Source: Apium graveolens (taxonomy: Eukaryota > Streptophyta > Magnoliopsida > Apiales > Apiaceae). Taken from it: a stretch of 64,000 bases of DNA. Positions 32,782 to 45,675 of this stretch are shown piece after piece. The DNA lies in the NCBI RefSeq assembly GCF_009905375.1, contig NC_133656.1, positions 237,813,996 through 237,877,995 of the forward strand, written 5' to 3'. Below the pieces are notes generated by a model, which made no database searches, was not told the origin of the DNA, and saw nothing but the letters and a program-made list of their open reading frames with translations. Made by a program: the position numbers and the translations under genes. Numbering within the stretch: position 1 is the stretch's first letter; every line of letters begins with the position of its first letter.

Positions 32782-35700
32782 TTGTTAAACACACTTAAAA
32801 CTCATTGTGTGCAGGGAAAAGTGAAGAAAGTCATCTGGATCATAGACAGTGGATGTTCCAGGCATATGTCAGGTGATAAAGCCCTGCTATCACAGTTTGA
32901 GGAGAAAGCTGGCCCTTTGGTGACCTTTGGAGATAACAACAAAGGATTCACAATGGGATATGATAAGATTATTTCTGAAAAATATTGTCATTATGTAGAA
33001 CTGGTAGCTGGTCTTGAGGTGAATCTTCTAATGTTAGCCAATTTACAGATAAAGGTTTTGAAGTTTTATTAAACAAGGAAGAATGCACTTTTATCAGCAA
33101 GAGAACTGGTGAAGTTGCTCTGAAAGGAGCAAGGAAAGGAAGCTTGTTTGTTGCAGATTTGGACTCAACAAATAAGGATGGTATTTGTTGCTTCTACACC
33201 AAGGCATCAGAAGAACAACGCAAGCTTTGGCATAAAAAGCTGTCTCACTTGAATTTCAAGGTAATTAACACCTTGGTCAAAAAGGAGTTAGTAAGAGACA
33301 TGCCTAAACTGGAGTTTGCTCAAATTGAAGTTTGTGAAGCTTTCCAGAAAGGAAAAATGAAAAGATCAAGTCACAAATCAAAAACTGTGAATTCTATAAG
33401 TACATATTTGCAACTAATTCACATGGACTTGTTTGGACCAGTAAATGTCTTATCTATTTCAAGAAACAAATATGCATTTGTGATGGTGGATGATTTCTCA
33501 AGATACACTTGGGTAGAGTTCATGCACTCTAAAGATGAAACTCCACACATCATAATTGAGCATATCAAGAAGATAGAAAAACAGGCTGAAGATTACAATT
33601 GTGTAAAAAGATTGAGAAGTGATAATGGAACAGAATTCAGAAATGCAACATTGAGTGAATTCTGCAAAAGTAAAGGCATTGTTCAAGAATTCTCAGCTGC
33701 TAGAACACCTCAACAAAATGGAGTAGTTGAAAGAAACAACAGAACATTAGTTGAAGCTGCTAGAACAATGTTGTAAGATGCCAAGTTGTCAACAAGTTTC
33801 TGGGAAGAGGCTGTTAACATTGCATGTTACACTCAGAACAGATATCTCATTAACAAGGCACATGGTAAATCACCTTATTCAATCATGTCTAAAAGAAAGC
33901 CTGCCGTAAAGCATCTTCATGTGTTTGGAAGCAAGTGTTACATTTTGAAAGACAACTCTGAATATGTGGGAAAATTTGACTCAAAGATCTTTGAAGCAAT
34001 TTTTCTGGGATATTCATTGGAAAGAACAACCTATAAAGTTTATGTGATTGATCAAAAGAAGATTATGGAAAGCACAGATGTGACTTTTGATGATGACAAG
34101 TGTCCAGGATTGGAATGCCTTGATGATAATGAAGTTGAAGCCCTTGCATTTGAAAACCTCAACATTGATAGTGATTCTGATGGGGAAGATGAAGTTGATG
34201 CACAACAGATGATTAGTGAATAGACTACTCAACAGGAAAATCATGGAAGTGGAAGCTCATCTCAAACACCTGAATTTGATAGCACACACTCAGGGGGAGA
34301 AAGAGAAGAAGGATTTCGCAGTCATACCAACAATGAAGAAAATGATGAAGGCACAAGTCAACAAACTCATACAAGAAAGTGGGATAGAAGTCACATTAGA
34401 GAAGCAATTATTGGTGATCCTACTGCTGGTGTGAGGACTAGAAGTGCAACTGCTAATGAGTGCTTACATGTATATATTCTGTCTCAAGTAGAGCCTAAGA
34501 AAATTGATGAAGCTCTACTGGATCCTGATTGGATATCTGCCATGCAGGAAGAGCTGAATCAGTTTGAAAGAAACAAAGTTTGGGAATTGGTTCATGCACC
34601 AAAGAATAGAAGCATAATTGAAACAAAATGGGTGTTCAGGAATAAGATGGATGAAAATGGAATAGTTACCAGAAACAAAGCAAGGTTGGTTGCAAAAGGC
34701 TACTCACAAGAAGAAGGAATTGATTATGATGAAACTTTTGCTCCAGTTGCAAGACTTGAAGCAATAAGGATTTTTCTAGCATTTGCTGCACATTCAAATT
34801 TTAAATTATATCAAATGGATGTCAAGAGTGCCTTCCTGAATGGTGAGCTAGAAGAAGAAGTTTATGTGCAACAACCACCTGCCTTTGAAGATCCAGAATT
34901 TCCAAATTTTATGTACAAGTTACTCAAGGCTCTATATGGACTAAAACAGGCACCTAGAGCTTGGTATGACACACTGTCAGAATTCCTACTGAAGCATGGT
35001 TTTACTAGAGGTTCCATAGACAAGACTCTCTTCTACAAGAAATATGGTGATGATATGATCCTAGTTCAAATCTATGTGGTTGATATCATCTTTGGTTCTA
35101 GAAATGAGAAGCTTTGCCAAAGATTCTCCAATTTTATGCAAAGTGAATATGAAATGAGTATGATGGGGGAACTGAGTTACTTCCTTGGACTTCAAGTCAG
35201 CCAAATAAGTGATGATATCTTCATCAGCCAAACTAAGTATGTCAATGATTTATTGAAAAAGTTTGGTATGGTTGATCATTCACCTGCATCCATACCTATG
35301 TCTACTGCAACAAAGTTGGATGAAGATAAAAAGGGCAAGAGTGTAGATATCTCAAGCTATAGATGGATGATTGGATCATTGCTTTACTTAACTGCAAGTA
35401 GACCAGACATCATGTTTGCTACATGTCTGTGTGCAAGATTTCAAGCCAATCCAAAAGAATCACATCTGATGGCTGTGAAGAGAATTTTCAGATATTTGAA
35501 GGGAACTCCAATCTTGGGATTATGGTATCCTAAGGGAACTGGTTTTGAAGCTGTTGGATACACAAATGCAGATTTTGCTGGATGCAGGGTTGATAGGAAG
35601 AGTACTAGTGGAAGCTGTCAATTTCTTGGACAAAGACCTGTATCCTGGTATAGCAAGAAACAACAATCTGTATCAACTTCTACAGCTGAGGCTGATTAGT

Positions 35701-36027
35701 GAATACATAGTTGCAGGAAGTTGTTGTGCTCAAGTGCTTTGGATTAGAAATCAGCTAATGGACTATGGCCTAGTGTTACACAAAATTCCTATCATGTGTG
35801 ACAATACTAGTGCTATATCTATAGTGGCTGATCCAATTAATCATTCTAGAACAAAGCACATTGATGTAAGGTACCATTTTATTAGAGAACATGCTACAAA
35901 TGGTATCATTGAGCTCATTTTTGTTCCAACAGAAAAACAATTAGCTGACATTTTTACTAAACCTTTGGATGAAACAACTTTCACTAGACTTGTAGGTGAA
36001 ATTGGAATGCTTAATTCTTCATCTTAA
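32782..36027 (+). pseudogene. Sire-A pol: protease, integrase, RT, RNase H
   Basis: Protease motif IDSGCSRHMSG at about 32843. GAG-pre-integrase LWHKKLSHLNF near 33225. Integrase Asp in HMDLFGP (33422), Asp in RSDNGTEF (33620) and Glu in NGVVERNNR. RT from 34431 ([35 protein letters not shown]). The catalytic YVDD is YVVDI at about 35074, so one of two metal-binding Asp is Val. RNase H continues after a one-base shift near 35694 to DIFTKPLDE and the stop at 36025-36027. Further breaks: stop and shift near 33060, TAA at 33774, TAG at 34221. Order protease-integrase-RT-RNase H is that of copia. Confidence 0.92.
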
Positions 36028-36887
36028 GAAAAGAACTCAGCTAATATTTTTATTTGATTTAATTGGAAATTAACTGAAATATGAATTATAAATATTTCAT
36101 AAGTCTCTGCATATTTATTTTTCAACATTCAAAATTTAACTTGAAATTTTTCAAATTCTAAGTAAACTGCTCAGTTGTTGATCTACATTCTTATCATGTG
36201 AAATTAACACAAGGCAGAATTATATTGATCAAAAGTATATAGATAACTGAGTTCTCGATAAGTCTAACTGACTTATCGAAAAGTTATTTTAAGACCTCTT
36301 GAGTGAGTTCTCGACAAGTCAATTTACTGACTTTTCGAGTGACTTCTCGATAAGCTTAATTATGACTTATCAATAAGTCCTTGTATAGTTCTCTAATAGT
36401 GTTTATTCACATATTTCTCTACAGGTACAATTTTTGACTTATCAATAACTCAGAACTGAAATAATTTAATTTAATAAATTAATTAATTTGGTGAAATACT
36501 TTTGGAAAATTTATTCTAATTTTATTTTGAATTTATTCAAATAAAAGTTGGAATTAATTAATCCATTTTTGGACAAACTGGGTATTTATTTGACATCTCG
36601 ATAAGTCAATTTTTAGTTATCTATAAGAGTAATTTAAAATGACTTCTCGATATGTACTTCATTTCTTAAAATGACTTCTCGATAGAAAAATTCCAAATGT
36701 CTATTTTTGAGTCCTCAACAAGACATTTGCTTTTACTATTAATACCTAGACTTCTCGATACATATACATACTTACAATTTTCGAGATCTCAAGTGACCTA
36801 GCCTCTCAAGCAAAAACCGATTTCTTTTTCAATTTTACTCCTTTCTAAAAAAAAAAGTTCTTACCCATTCATTCTCATCAATCAACG
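36028..36887 (+). other. Inter-ORF region of Sire-A with CTCGATAAGTC motifs
   Basis: No frame. ACTTCTCGATA, GTTCTCGACAAGTC, TTCTCGATAAGCTT and variants recur from 36248 to 36760. They are the inverse of the TATCGACAAGTC/TATCGATAAGTC words in the LTR repeats. A T-rich leader precedes the second ORF. Confidence 0.65.
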
Positions 36888-39800
36888 ATGGCACTCAATG
36901 TTGCAAGAGCCTCTATTCGAGAGAAAGGAACCTACTATCTCACTTTTACAGATGCTAACCAAGCTCCTGACAGCTTCAAGGGGTTTGTGAAACTTTTGGA
37001 TGAGTCTTATCTTGCAGGAGCTTTGACTGCAAATCATGTTCTGTATCTGGATGTTCTGCATGAATTTTGGACTACAGCAGTAGTAAGAACTGATATGAAT
37101 GACAACTCTCTCTCTATGGTGGTGACATGCACAATTGGAGGCCAACAGATAGAATTCAATGACCAAGATGTGAATAGAGCTTTGGGGTTGCCAACTGAGA
37201 ATCTGGTGGAGGTGCCAATTCCTAATGAGCTGACTGAGTTTATGGACTTGATTAATTATGGTGGAAGAATCAATCTGTCAAGCTTAAAAATGACCAATCT
37301 AAGGAAGGAGTGGTTTTTTATCTTTGATTTAGTTATGAGGGCCTTCAATTGTAGGAAAACAGGGTATGACAACATCTCAAGTGTTGTGCAAAAGCTGGTG
37401 TATTCAATTACCCACAACAGACACTTGAATGTTGGTCTGTTGATCCTGAAAGAACTTGCAACCAGGCTAACAATGCCCCTGCCAGCTAGAGGTAAGGAAA
37501 TTTTATTTCCTAGATTTATCATGTCCACTTTAAATCATAAAGTAGCAGACATACATCTATTGAATGGTATAGATAGCACAACAATAGGCAACTGTAAGCA
37601 AGTGTCCAAAATAATATTTGGCTCACTTACTACAAAGATTAAGGTAAATATAAGTCTGAAAATCACTCCATTCATGTTGGAGAGGTTTAGGATTTACCCT
37701 TACCCTATGCCTGACATGAGATCCAACATACAATCTAGCACATCTATGATCCCTGAACCTGTGAAAGTACAAGCACAGGAACACCAACAGGGATCTTCCC
37801 AAGCTGCAACCATTCTTTCAAAACCTCTAGAAGCTAGGCAACCAACCACCTCATCTTCTCAAAAGGATGAGGTGAGTAAAAAGAAGAGAAAGGGGGCAAC
37901 CTTAACTGTTGTAACTGAGAGTGGTGATGATCAAGCTGAAAAAGAGTCACCTTTGGTCAAGAAATCTAAAAGGAGTAAGAAAACTGAGTTGACCACTCAA
38001 ACCACCTCTGCATCCTCCCAACATGATGCAGTTGTAAAAGCACCCAGTATTGAGTCTGCACAGCCTGCACCTGAAGCAATTCAAGTGTATGGTAGGAGAA
38101 ATAAGGATGACACACACTGTGAGAGCACATATCTTGAAGCTCCCTCATCTATTCAGGGGGAGCTGCCAACACTCTTATCTGAGCAACACTCTCTCAAATC
38201 TCAAATTTCTTCCTCACCAACTGCACTTGAACTCAATTCTCAAGTGCAAACTCACTCAAGTGACTTGGCTCAAGAAGTCTTGCTCACCACCTAGACACCT
38301 CATTTAGATGGTGAGAGGCTACTAGCTGGGGTAGACCTTGATGACACTATCGCAAACATGGGGGTTCATCAGTTTTCACTGAAGACCCCATGGATGTCTC
38401 TAATGCACCTTCATGTACAAAACAGTCTTCACAGACTGAAAGGTTTGAGGGTAGTACTCCTGAGGGGGAGCTATCTAAATCCTCTTCAATTCAATTGGAG
38501 GTTCCTCATGTAGGAACAACTCCCCTCAAAACCCTGGCAGAAATTGCCTTGACAGTTGATGTTAGGAGTACAATTGCCAATGATCCTGTCACAGGGGAGG
38601 CAATATAGCACATTCAAGTTCCAGTGCATTGCAAGACACACAAGGGTTTGAGACTGGTGCACATGGCATTAACCCAGTCAAATCCCCTCCAATTCAATTG
38701 GAGGTTCCCACAACTAGTGTGGAACAACAACTAGCCATAACCACAGAGCAATCTGTGAGTAAAACTGTGACCTCAGTCACAGGTTTCTCTGAACCATCTA
38801 CCTTAAAACCTTCAACTTCACAACCATCAACTTTTCAACCACACCTTGTCTCTTCCTGGCTCCATGAAGCTGCACCACAATCACATCTTGAAGAGTTCAG
38901 GGTAGATCAGCTTGCAGGCCTAGCACAAATTTCTCAACAATTGCTGACCTCTGACATGTCTAACCAGGACTATCAAGCAATCATGCTCTCTTATCAATCA
39001 GATGTCCAAGAACAACAAGATAAAATTGTTAATGAAGCTGAACAGGATGGAAACTGTGATGCTTGGCTGAACAAGGACTATAGTATGGAAATGGAGAATG
39101 TGTTAGCTAAGTTCAGGGAAGATTACTTGACAATTTTGGGCAGCAATTCCAAGGCACTGACATGTAGTGAAGTCTATGATGCAATTAATGAAGTTTTAAA
39201 AGCTCAACTTAAAGCTTTCCATCTCTTTGGAAAAGCATTAGAATTGAGATTGACTGGTCATGAAGACAGAATCAGGAAGATGGTAAGGGAAAAGATGGAT
39301 GAAATCATTCCGTCTCAAACTGAGATCAAAAAGTAATTCAAAACCTTCTCAGAACAAATGTCTAGGTATGATCTCAATGAGATTGATAAGAGTGTGAATC
39401 AACTCAAGGACTCTTTTGTAGCCTTGCATAATCAAGTTCAAAATCATATCACTAATTCTAATGACACAAGGTTGAAGTTGGATCAGATGCACACTGCAAG
39501 ATACACTCCTTCTTCTTTGGTCATGGATGAGATTCAAAAAAATTGTGCAAGCTAACTTTGGCCATTCTACTGCAATTTCTGCTTCAAGCTCTTCCTCCTC
39601 AGACATTCAAGCACTCAAGGATCAAGTAAATTCTTTGGAAACCTCAAATGCTTCTCTCAGTGCACAAGTTCATGCCTTGACTTCTCTAGTCAAAAGTCAA
39701 TAAACTGACATCCAGATCCTGGTGGACTATCACAAACATCTCTACATGCAAAACTCAGTTGCCTTGGGAGCCATCATGGGAAAGCTCAACATAGCATTGC

Positions 39801-41635
39801 CTGCCTTACCTGAACAAATTAGGCCAGAAAATCCAACTCCCCAGCACATGCCTGTTTCCAAGACTAAGGGGGAGATTGAAGCCAGGATTGCACAATCCAG
39901 GGATGCTAGGGCACAATCTAAAAAGCCTGTTCAGATAGGGCAAATCTCAAACACTCAAGTTGATGTTGGGAAAGAAAGACTTCTGAGAGCTGCGGAAGGA
40001 CCTAGTCAAGATCAGGAATTCAAAGATCTTCTTGCAGCCCTAAGAGTGTCTCTTCAACATAACTACATGAACTTCAAGAAATCTTTAGGCAAGAATATCA
40101 AATTTGTAAGAGCAGTGGTGGTAAAGATTGACAACTTTCTGGAGAAGAGGATTGTGATGAATATCAATGATAGTGGGGTAAATAGATGTCTTCAGGTTAC
40201 TTTAGAATATCTTCAGACATTGAGAGCATCTGAATTGGATGTTATGATTGACAAAGTCCACCAAGTAATTCCTGAAGACACTCAACTTTTACATGAGTTT
40301 AAAAATGCACAGGTAGCAGCTTTTCCGGAAACCTATTTATCTCCACAAAAGGGAATTATTTATGTCTTCCCTTTCACCAAGCAAGCCAAGCATCTCTATA
40401 TTCCTAAGCATTGTGTCAGATAAAACTTAAGGTTGCTCATGACTCTGCAATCTGATTTGAAGATCAAGAAGAGTAAGAAAGATGAGGATGTGGAGATGAT
40501 CAAGATCTTGGAAAGATACCTTGGTAGATTATGAAAATATGTTGCCAGCTACTAAGTATAATCTAAGGAAATATGAGGATGATGATGAGCAGAAAGATGA
40601 TCAAAAACCTTCTGGCTCAAATCCAAGTCAATCCAAGGCAACTAGCAGCAAGGAGAAGAAGCAGGAGGATAAGAAGAATGATGAGAAGAAGAAGGGTAGT
40701 GAAAGGAGAACTAAAAAGGCACACGATGGCTCAGAACCACAACAATCCCTAAAAATCCAAACACAACTAGCTCAAACCTCAGCTCAACCTACAACATCAA
40801 ATATCTCAAACACCAAACCATCTCAAACTTCAAAGCCAAAATTTCTGTACAAACAAATATCCAACTCTATCCTAAAAATTCCAATCACCACAAGTCAAAC
40901 AAGTCTCAAGAAAATCTCAACCCTACCTTTAACCAAGCCTTCACTAAAAGTCAATCTTAAATCCGTTGGAAGAAAAACTAAGAAAGTCAAGTCTTCTGAA
41001 AAAGTTGAAGACACTGAAAGGGCCAGCTGGAACTGTTTCAAGCAATCTGACTTCCTACCTTTAAATTGGTACATCTCAGATGAAGATCATTTTCAACAAC
41101 TTGTTGAGGAAATAGTCAGAGTCTGGGTTGTATCTCTTAGGGAAGTTAGAATTTTCTATGAAGATGGTTCCTTTACCTTTCTTGGCAGTGATCTAATGGA
41201 CTCTCTCTCTCTCCCACAGAAATTAAGAGAATAATAAGCTTGTTAAAGGATAAGGATACTGCCACAAGGGCATGGAGATCAGTTATAGCTGAGTGGTTGA
41301 TTGAAAGGGAAGAAACAAGAAAAAGAAATGAAGTTGAAGCTAAAGAGAGAAGGAGGAAGTATGATGAAGAAATTGAGATGTTTATAAAGAGGTCAGCAGA
41401 GCTCAAGGAAAAAGGAATGAGCAGAATCTCTAAAGATGGGAAATTTCTAAACATTAAAGCTAGTGGATTCTCAAGATTTAGAATAGATTTGCTAGACAGT
41501 GGTCATCCCAAGGTAGCAAGACAAAAACTTGTAGAAGCTTTAAGTGGAACACCTATTATAGAAGAACTGGAAATTCTTGATCACTTGAAGGATGTTCTTA
41601 GGGAACAAGCAGATACAAAAACTGTCTTTACCTGA
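36888..41635 (+). pseudogene. Sire-A second ORF (env-like position), about 1580 codons, broken
   Basis: The ATG at 36888 opens MALNVARASIREKGTYYLTF and a 468-residue frame with a globular N-terminal part (GALTANHVLYLDVLHEFWTTA; DVNRALGLP). Then come long Ser/Thr/Gln/Pro-rich stretches with KKKRKG and KKSKRSKKTE basic clusters. After stops at 38292, 38606, 39334, 39553, about 39702, 40421 and 41232 the reading continues in pieces to coiled-coil C-terminal regions (EERRRKYDEEIEMF-like near 41350) and ends at 41635. The position is where Sireviruses carry an envelope-like ORF. I see no convincing signal peptide or membrane anchor, and the basic and coiled-coil content suggests a nuclear or structural role instead. 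Function unknown. Confidence 0.72.
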
Positions 41636-41782
41636 TACTTGTAACCATTGAACTTTGTAAATCTTATGTTGTACAAAAGTTGTAATTCTATCAAGCTTTG
41701 TGTATTAATTTTATTTTCCATTATTTTAAACTTGGGGTTAGTCTTGTTAACAGGCATGAATTTGTGTTAAGCAATCTTCTCA

Positions 41783-41797
41783 CAAATTGAGGGAGAT
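41783..41797 (+). other. Polypurine tract of Sire-A
   Basis: AAATTGAGGGAGATT directly before the TGTTGTGC of the 3' LTR; GAGGGAGAT is usual in copia elements. Confidence 0.75.
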
Positions 41798-43142
41798 TGT
41801 TGTGCAAGACATGCATGTACTTTAACAAGACTAAGACAATTTGTCAATCCTAAGTAAGTTGTATTGTTATCTCAATTTGTATTTTGTACTTGTAACACTT
41901 AAAGTCAGTAAAAATGTCAAAGGAGCAGACTTGAGTCTTTTTATATAAACAGTGTCAAGCCTAAGAATTCTATCTGGAAGAAGATCAAGAAGATCATTCC
42001 TCAAAAGAATTATGAAGATGCTTAGAGTTGAATAAATCTGTTTTAGGAAAAATATTCTAAGTCAAGATCTCTACAAGTCACAGATTTAATGTTATAGAGA
42101 AGTCATTCGAGAACTCCAGAATGTTTTATAGAGAACTCAGAGATATCGACAAGCCAAATTGAAGACATGAAGATTGAATTATCGACAAGTCATTTCTTCA
42201 CTAGAGAACTCAGAGTTATCGATAAGTCAAATTTCACTAGAGAACTCAGAGATATCGATAAGTCAAAATCCACTAGAGAACTCTGAGATATCGATAAGTC
42301 AAATTTGACTAGAGAACCTGAGATATCGACAAGTCAAGAAGTCACTAGAGAACTCAGAGTTATCGATAAGTTAAAGTGAAGATATGAGAAGATTAGAGAT
42401 CTCGACAAACCAAATTCTCTTGTAGAGAACTTGAGACCTCTACAAGCCAAATCAACTATAGAGTACTAGAGATCTTGATAAGCCAATATACTTATCGGGA
42501 TGTCAAGTTCTCTATAGATCAAACTGAAGATCTTGAGGTAAAATCTCTAAGTACAAAATTGCAGATCAGTTTAATATCCGAGATTAACAATCAACAAACG
42601 GTCCAAACAGCTGGATTGATAAATCTACAAAAAGCAGCTTGAAGGATGTGCAAGGTCAATGGTGAAGATTAACTGACAAAGGAAGATCAAGATGATAACA
42701 GGATACTAAAGATATGTTAAGCCAGAAATAGAAGATATACTTTTCTATAAATGGAAATGACAAGTGACTGTTTACTAAAGTTAATAGCATGTCTTATTGT
42801 ACACTGTGTAAATCAACAGTTAACTAAATTATAAAGTTAACACTGGTCCTTAAGTCAGGAGTAACAATTTAGATAGAAAATCTTGTAACACTCTCAAGAA
42901 GAAGCTAAGCTCTTTATCAACAAAGAGCCTAGAAATTTTGTAGCAAAACATTCTTAATTTTAATATAAAATTAAGTGAGTTTTGAAGATCTGTGTTCTTA
43001 ATTCTTGCAAGTTTAATTTCTCCATGAACACACTTTCACTACAAGATTTAATTTACTTTGTTCAACCATAAAAGATTCAAGAAAAGCTTAAAAATAGTAA
43101 AACACATTCACCCCCCCTCTATGTGTTATTCATTTCCTAACA
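41798..43142 (+). repeat. 3' LTR of Sire-A
   Basis: Same start, internal repeats (42120-42375) and end as the 5' LTR, with many scattered substitutions and small indels. This indicates an insertion that is not recent. Confidence 0.93.
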
Positions 43143-43468
43143 AATTCTATAAAATAATGAATAACAACCAGCAAGTTGTCCTTGGTTAATTCAGTTTTCA
43201 AAGCTGAAACAACAACATAATTGTTTAACTCAAAAGCAGATAGCACCACGAAAATTAATAAATCAAAATTAAAATATTATTAGTCTTATATATATTAATT
43301 AATTTTATTCGGTTCAGTTTGGTTTGTATTCAGTTTTAAAAAATATTAAAACCAAACCGCAACCATATTATCGGTTCGGTTTTTATTCGGTTTGGTTATT
43401 AATTGGTTTGTTTTTAATGGTGCCATTTTGTTCGGCTTCAGTTTCGGTTTCAGTTTTGCTCATCCCTA

Positions 43469-45345
43469 ATGCCAGGTATCGGGGATCACAGATTTATCCA
43501 TGTTCATTAGCTTGTAAGTCCCTGGCCTTAATACTTCTTTGATCTTGTAAGGCCCCTCCCACTTGGGCATCAACTTTCCAGTCTTGGTGGGATCCGAGGC
43601 TTCTGTATCTCGAAGTACCAGGTCTCCAACTTGAAAGTTCTTGACCCTAGACTTTTTGCTGAAGTGTTCCTTAGTTTTTTCCTTGTATTTTTCCATTCTT
43701 GATATAGCCTGGTCCCGGACATCATCAATGAGCTCAATACTTGTTCTGAGCCCCTCCTCATTGGTTATTTCATCGAAGTTGATCGCTCGGTGAGAAGGGG
43801 ATCCCACCTTGATAGGCAGCATGGCTTATGCTCCGTAAGCTAGCTTGAAAGGTGTTTCGCCTGTGCTTGTCCGGGGACTAGCTCTGTAGGCCCACAACAC
43901 ATTGGGAAGCTCTTCTAGCCACTTGCTTTTGCTTTCTCTAAGCCTCTTCTCAATGCCCGAGAGAAGGGTCCGGGTTGTCACTTCTACTTGTCCATTTCCC
44001 TAAGGGTATGCTACTGATGACTTTTTGTGCTTGATACCCCATTCTCGAAGATAGGATTCAAATTCTGACCTGATAAACTACGGTCCATTATCTGATACCA
44101 GGACTCTCAGGATTCTGAACCTCATCAAGATATTATTCATGAATTTTATGCAATCTGCTGGTTTATGGTTTTCATTGCCTTTGTTTCCACCCACTTAGTC
44201 ATGAACTCGATTGAGACTAATAGGTATCTTAGATCCCCTATAGCCCGGGGGAAGGGTCCCATAATATCTACCCCCAAACGGCAAATGGGATTGGAGATAG
44301 GACCGATGAGGGTAGTACTGGGCTTACCCGGGATACGTTGCCGAAAAGCTAGCACTGTTTGTATTTTTTCATAAAGTCAACTGCATCTTGGTGGATTGTT
44401 GGCTAGTAATAACCCTGCCTTATTATCTTGTGATCCAATGCCTTCGTAGATATATGATCTCCGCATATCCCTTCATGGACTTCCCTTAAACAATATTCTG
44501 CCTCCGCCGGGCCAACACATTTCAGGGTAGGGGAGGAGATCGTTCGGAGATAGAGTAATCCTACTTTAAGGAAGAACTTTGATGCCTTAGCTTATAATCT
44601 TTGAGCTATCCCTTTGTCTTCTGGGAACTCCCCCCTTTCCAAGTAGTTTATGAAAGGAGTCATCCAATTCAGAGTGTTGTCTATCTCCAAGATCTCTTCA
44701 ATTTCTATTATTGAATTTTGCAATTCCTCAAAGTAGACGGAGCAATCTAGGTCTGATAAGTTCTGGACTAGCTTGGATAGGGTATTGGCATCCAAATTTT
44801 CTTCTCAACAGATTTGTAGTACTCGGCTCTGTGGTATAGAGGCTAGGTAGCTCTGGACCAAAGCCTGGTATTTGGCTAGAGTTGGATCCTTCGCTATATA
44901 TTCGTCGTTTGTTTGCTTGACTACAATATAGGAGTCGTTATAGATGTTTAGGTTTTGGACCCTTAGGGTCCTGGAAAGCTTCAATCCTGCAATCAGGGCT
45001 TCATACTCCGCCTAATTGCTTATTGCTGAAAATCTGAAGGAGATAACAGTTTGAATTGTAAAACCATCTAGGCTCTTTAGGATGAGCCCGACTCCTGACC
45101 TTTCATTTGTTGAAGATCCGTCAACCTTGAGAGCCCATGCTCCCAGGTTGGGATCCTGGTTCAATTCTGGATCAATGTTCTTAGGTGTTGGCTCGACATC
45201 CGAGAAGTTGCATTCAATTATGAAGTCAGCCAGTGCCTGGACTTTGATAGCGGTTCTTGGAATGAAACTCAAGTTGAATTGACTTAGCTCGACTGTCCAG
45301 TTTACAAGTCTTCCCGAGATACCCGGCTTGTGTATTATCTTCCTT
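43469..45345 (-). pseudogene. Tat-B pol remnant: integrase, extra RNase H, end of RNase H
   Basis: Reads leftward from 45345: RKIIHKPG.SGRLVNW, SFIPRTAIKVQALADFIIECNF, second RNase H (WALKVDGSSTNERSGVGLIL, 45100-45160), GRLxx linker, integrase core (GVDIMGPFPRA near 44270) and the C-terminal ...MPKWEGPYKIKEVLRPGTYK up to TWH at 43477. Many stops, for example in YGA*AM near 43825 and at 45013. Clear homologue of residues about 760-1385 of the Tat-A polyprotein. Confidence 0.88.
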
Positions 45346-45675
45346 GTGTATTACTCTTATTCTTATCATTATTGTATACATCTCCAAGATAACGAAAAAA
45401 TCATTAATTATAATTTATTACGGAGGTGAAAATCTTTAATTTTTTTATGAAATCGAGAATATATAGATTATATAGTGAGGTTAATGAGTAAATTTTGTAA
45501 TACTCTTAAATAATTAAATAATTATACTGATTCAATATTTTACCATTTATTTTAGTTTGAGACTTTTTAATTTTTAATCTAAGTAGGACCGAGTTTGACC
45601 TAAGTTAGACTCAAAAACGGGTTTTATTTGACTAATAAAAAACCAGCCCGTGAATAAGTTCGAGTATGTGTACTC
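45346..45675. other. AT-rich flank, nothing recognised
   Basis: No frame or repeat beyond short runs. Ends with TACTC, the target duplication of the next insertion. Confidence 0.5.

Larger units (their letters stand above)
29064..43142 (+). mobile_element. Ty1/copia Sirevirus (Sire-A), 14.1 kb, two LTRs
   Basis: Flanked by the 5-bp duplication AATTC (29059-29063 and 43143-43147). LTRs of 1334 and 1345 bp begin TGTTGTGCAAG and end TAACA. Gag, protease, integrase, RT and RNase H are in copia order, followed by a long second ORF, as in the SIRE/Maximus group. All coding parts carry stops and the RT active site is changed, so the copy is defective. Confidence 0.93.
28629..43468. mobile_element. 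Non-autonomous hAT-type element, split by a Sirevirus
   Basis: Ends are TAGGGATGAGC (28629-28639) and GCTCATCCCTA (43458-43468), perfect 11-bp terminal inverted repeats. Flanks are ATGCTAGG (28621-28628) and ATGCCAGG (43469-43476), an 8-bp target duplication with one transition, the length diagnostic of the hAT superfamily. Without the inner retrotransposon it is about 755 bp of subterminal GGTTCGGTTTGG-type repeats and AT-rich DNA. It has no transposase frame, so it would depend on another element. Confidence 0.88.
24080..45345 (-). mobile_element. Truncated Tat-lineage gypsy element Tat-B, split by a hAT insertion
   Basis: In reverse orientation to Tat-A. Homology begins near 24112 (ATCCGGGTAT) upstream of the antisense promoter, passes through the antisense gene and minisatellite to the pol stop at 28568-28620, is interrupted at 28629-43468, and resumes through integrase and RNase H to a break at 45345 (equivalent to QPL|RKIIHKP in Tat-A). 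Both LTRs, gag, protease and most of RT are absent, so the element was truncated at both ends and no target duplication can be read. Confidence 0.88.

Noticed and set aside
36888..41635. Calling the second Sire-A ORF a retroviral envelope
   Set aside because: No signal peptide, fusion peptide or membrane anchor is visible; only its position is envelope-like.
28629..43468. An autonomous hAT transposon with transposase
   Set aside because: After removing the Sirevirus only about 755 bp remain with no transposase frame.
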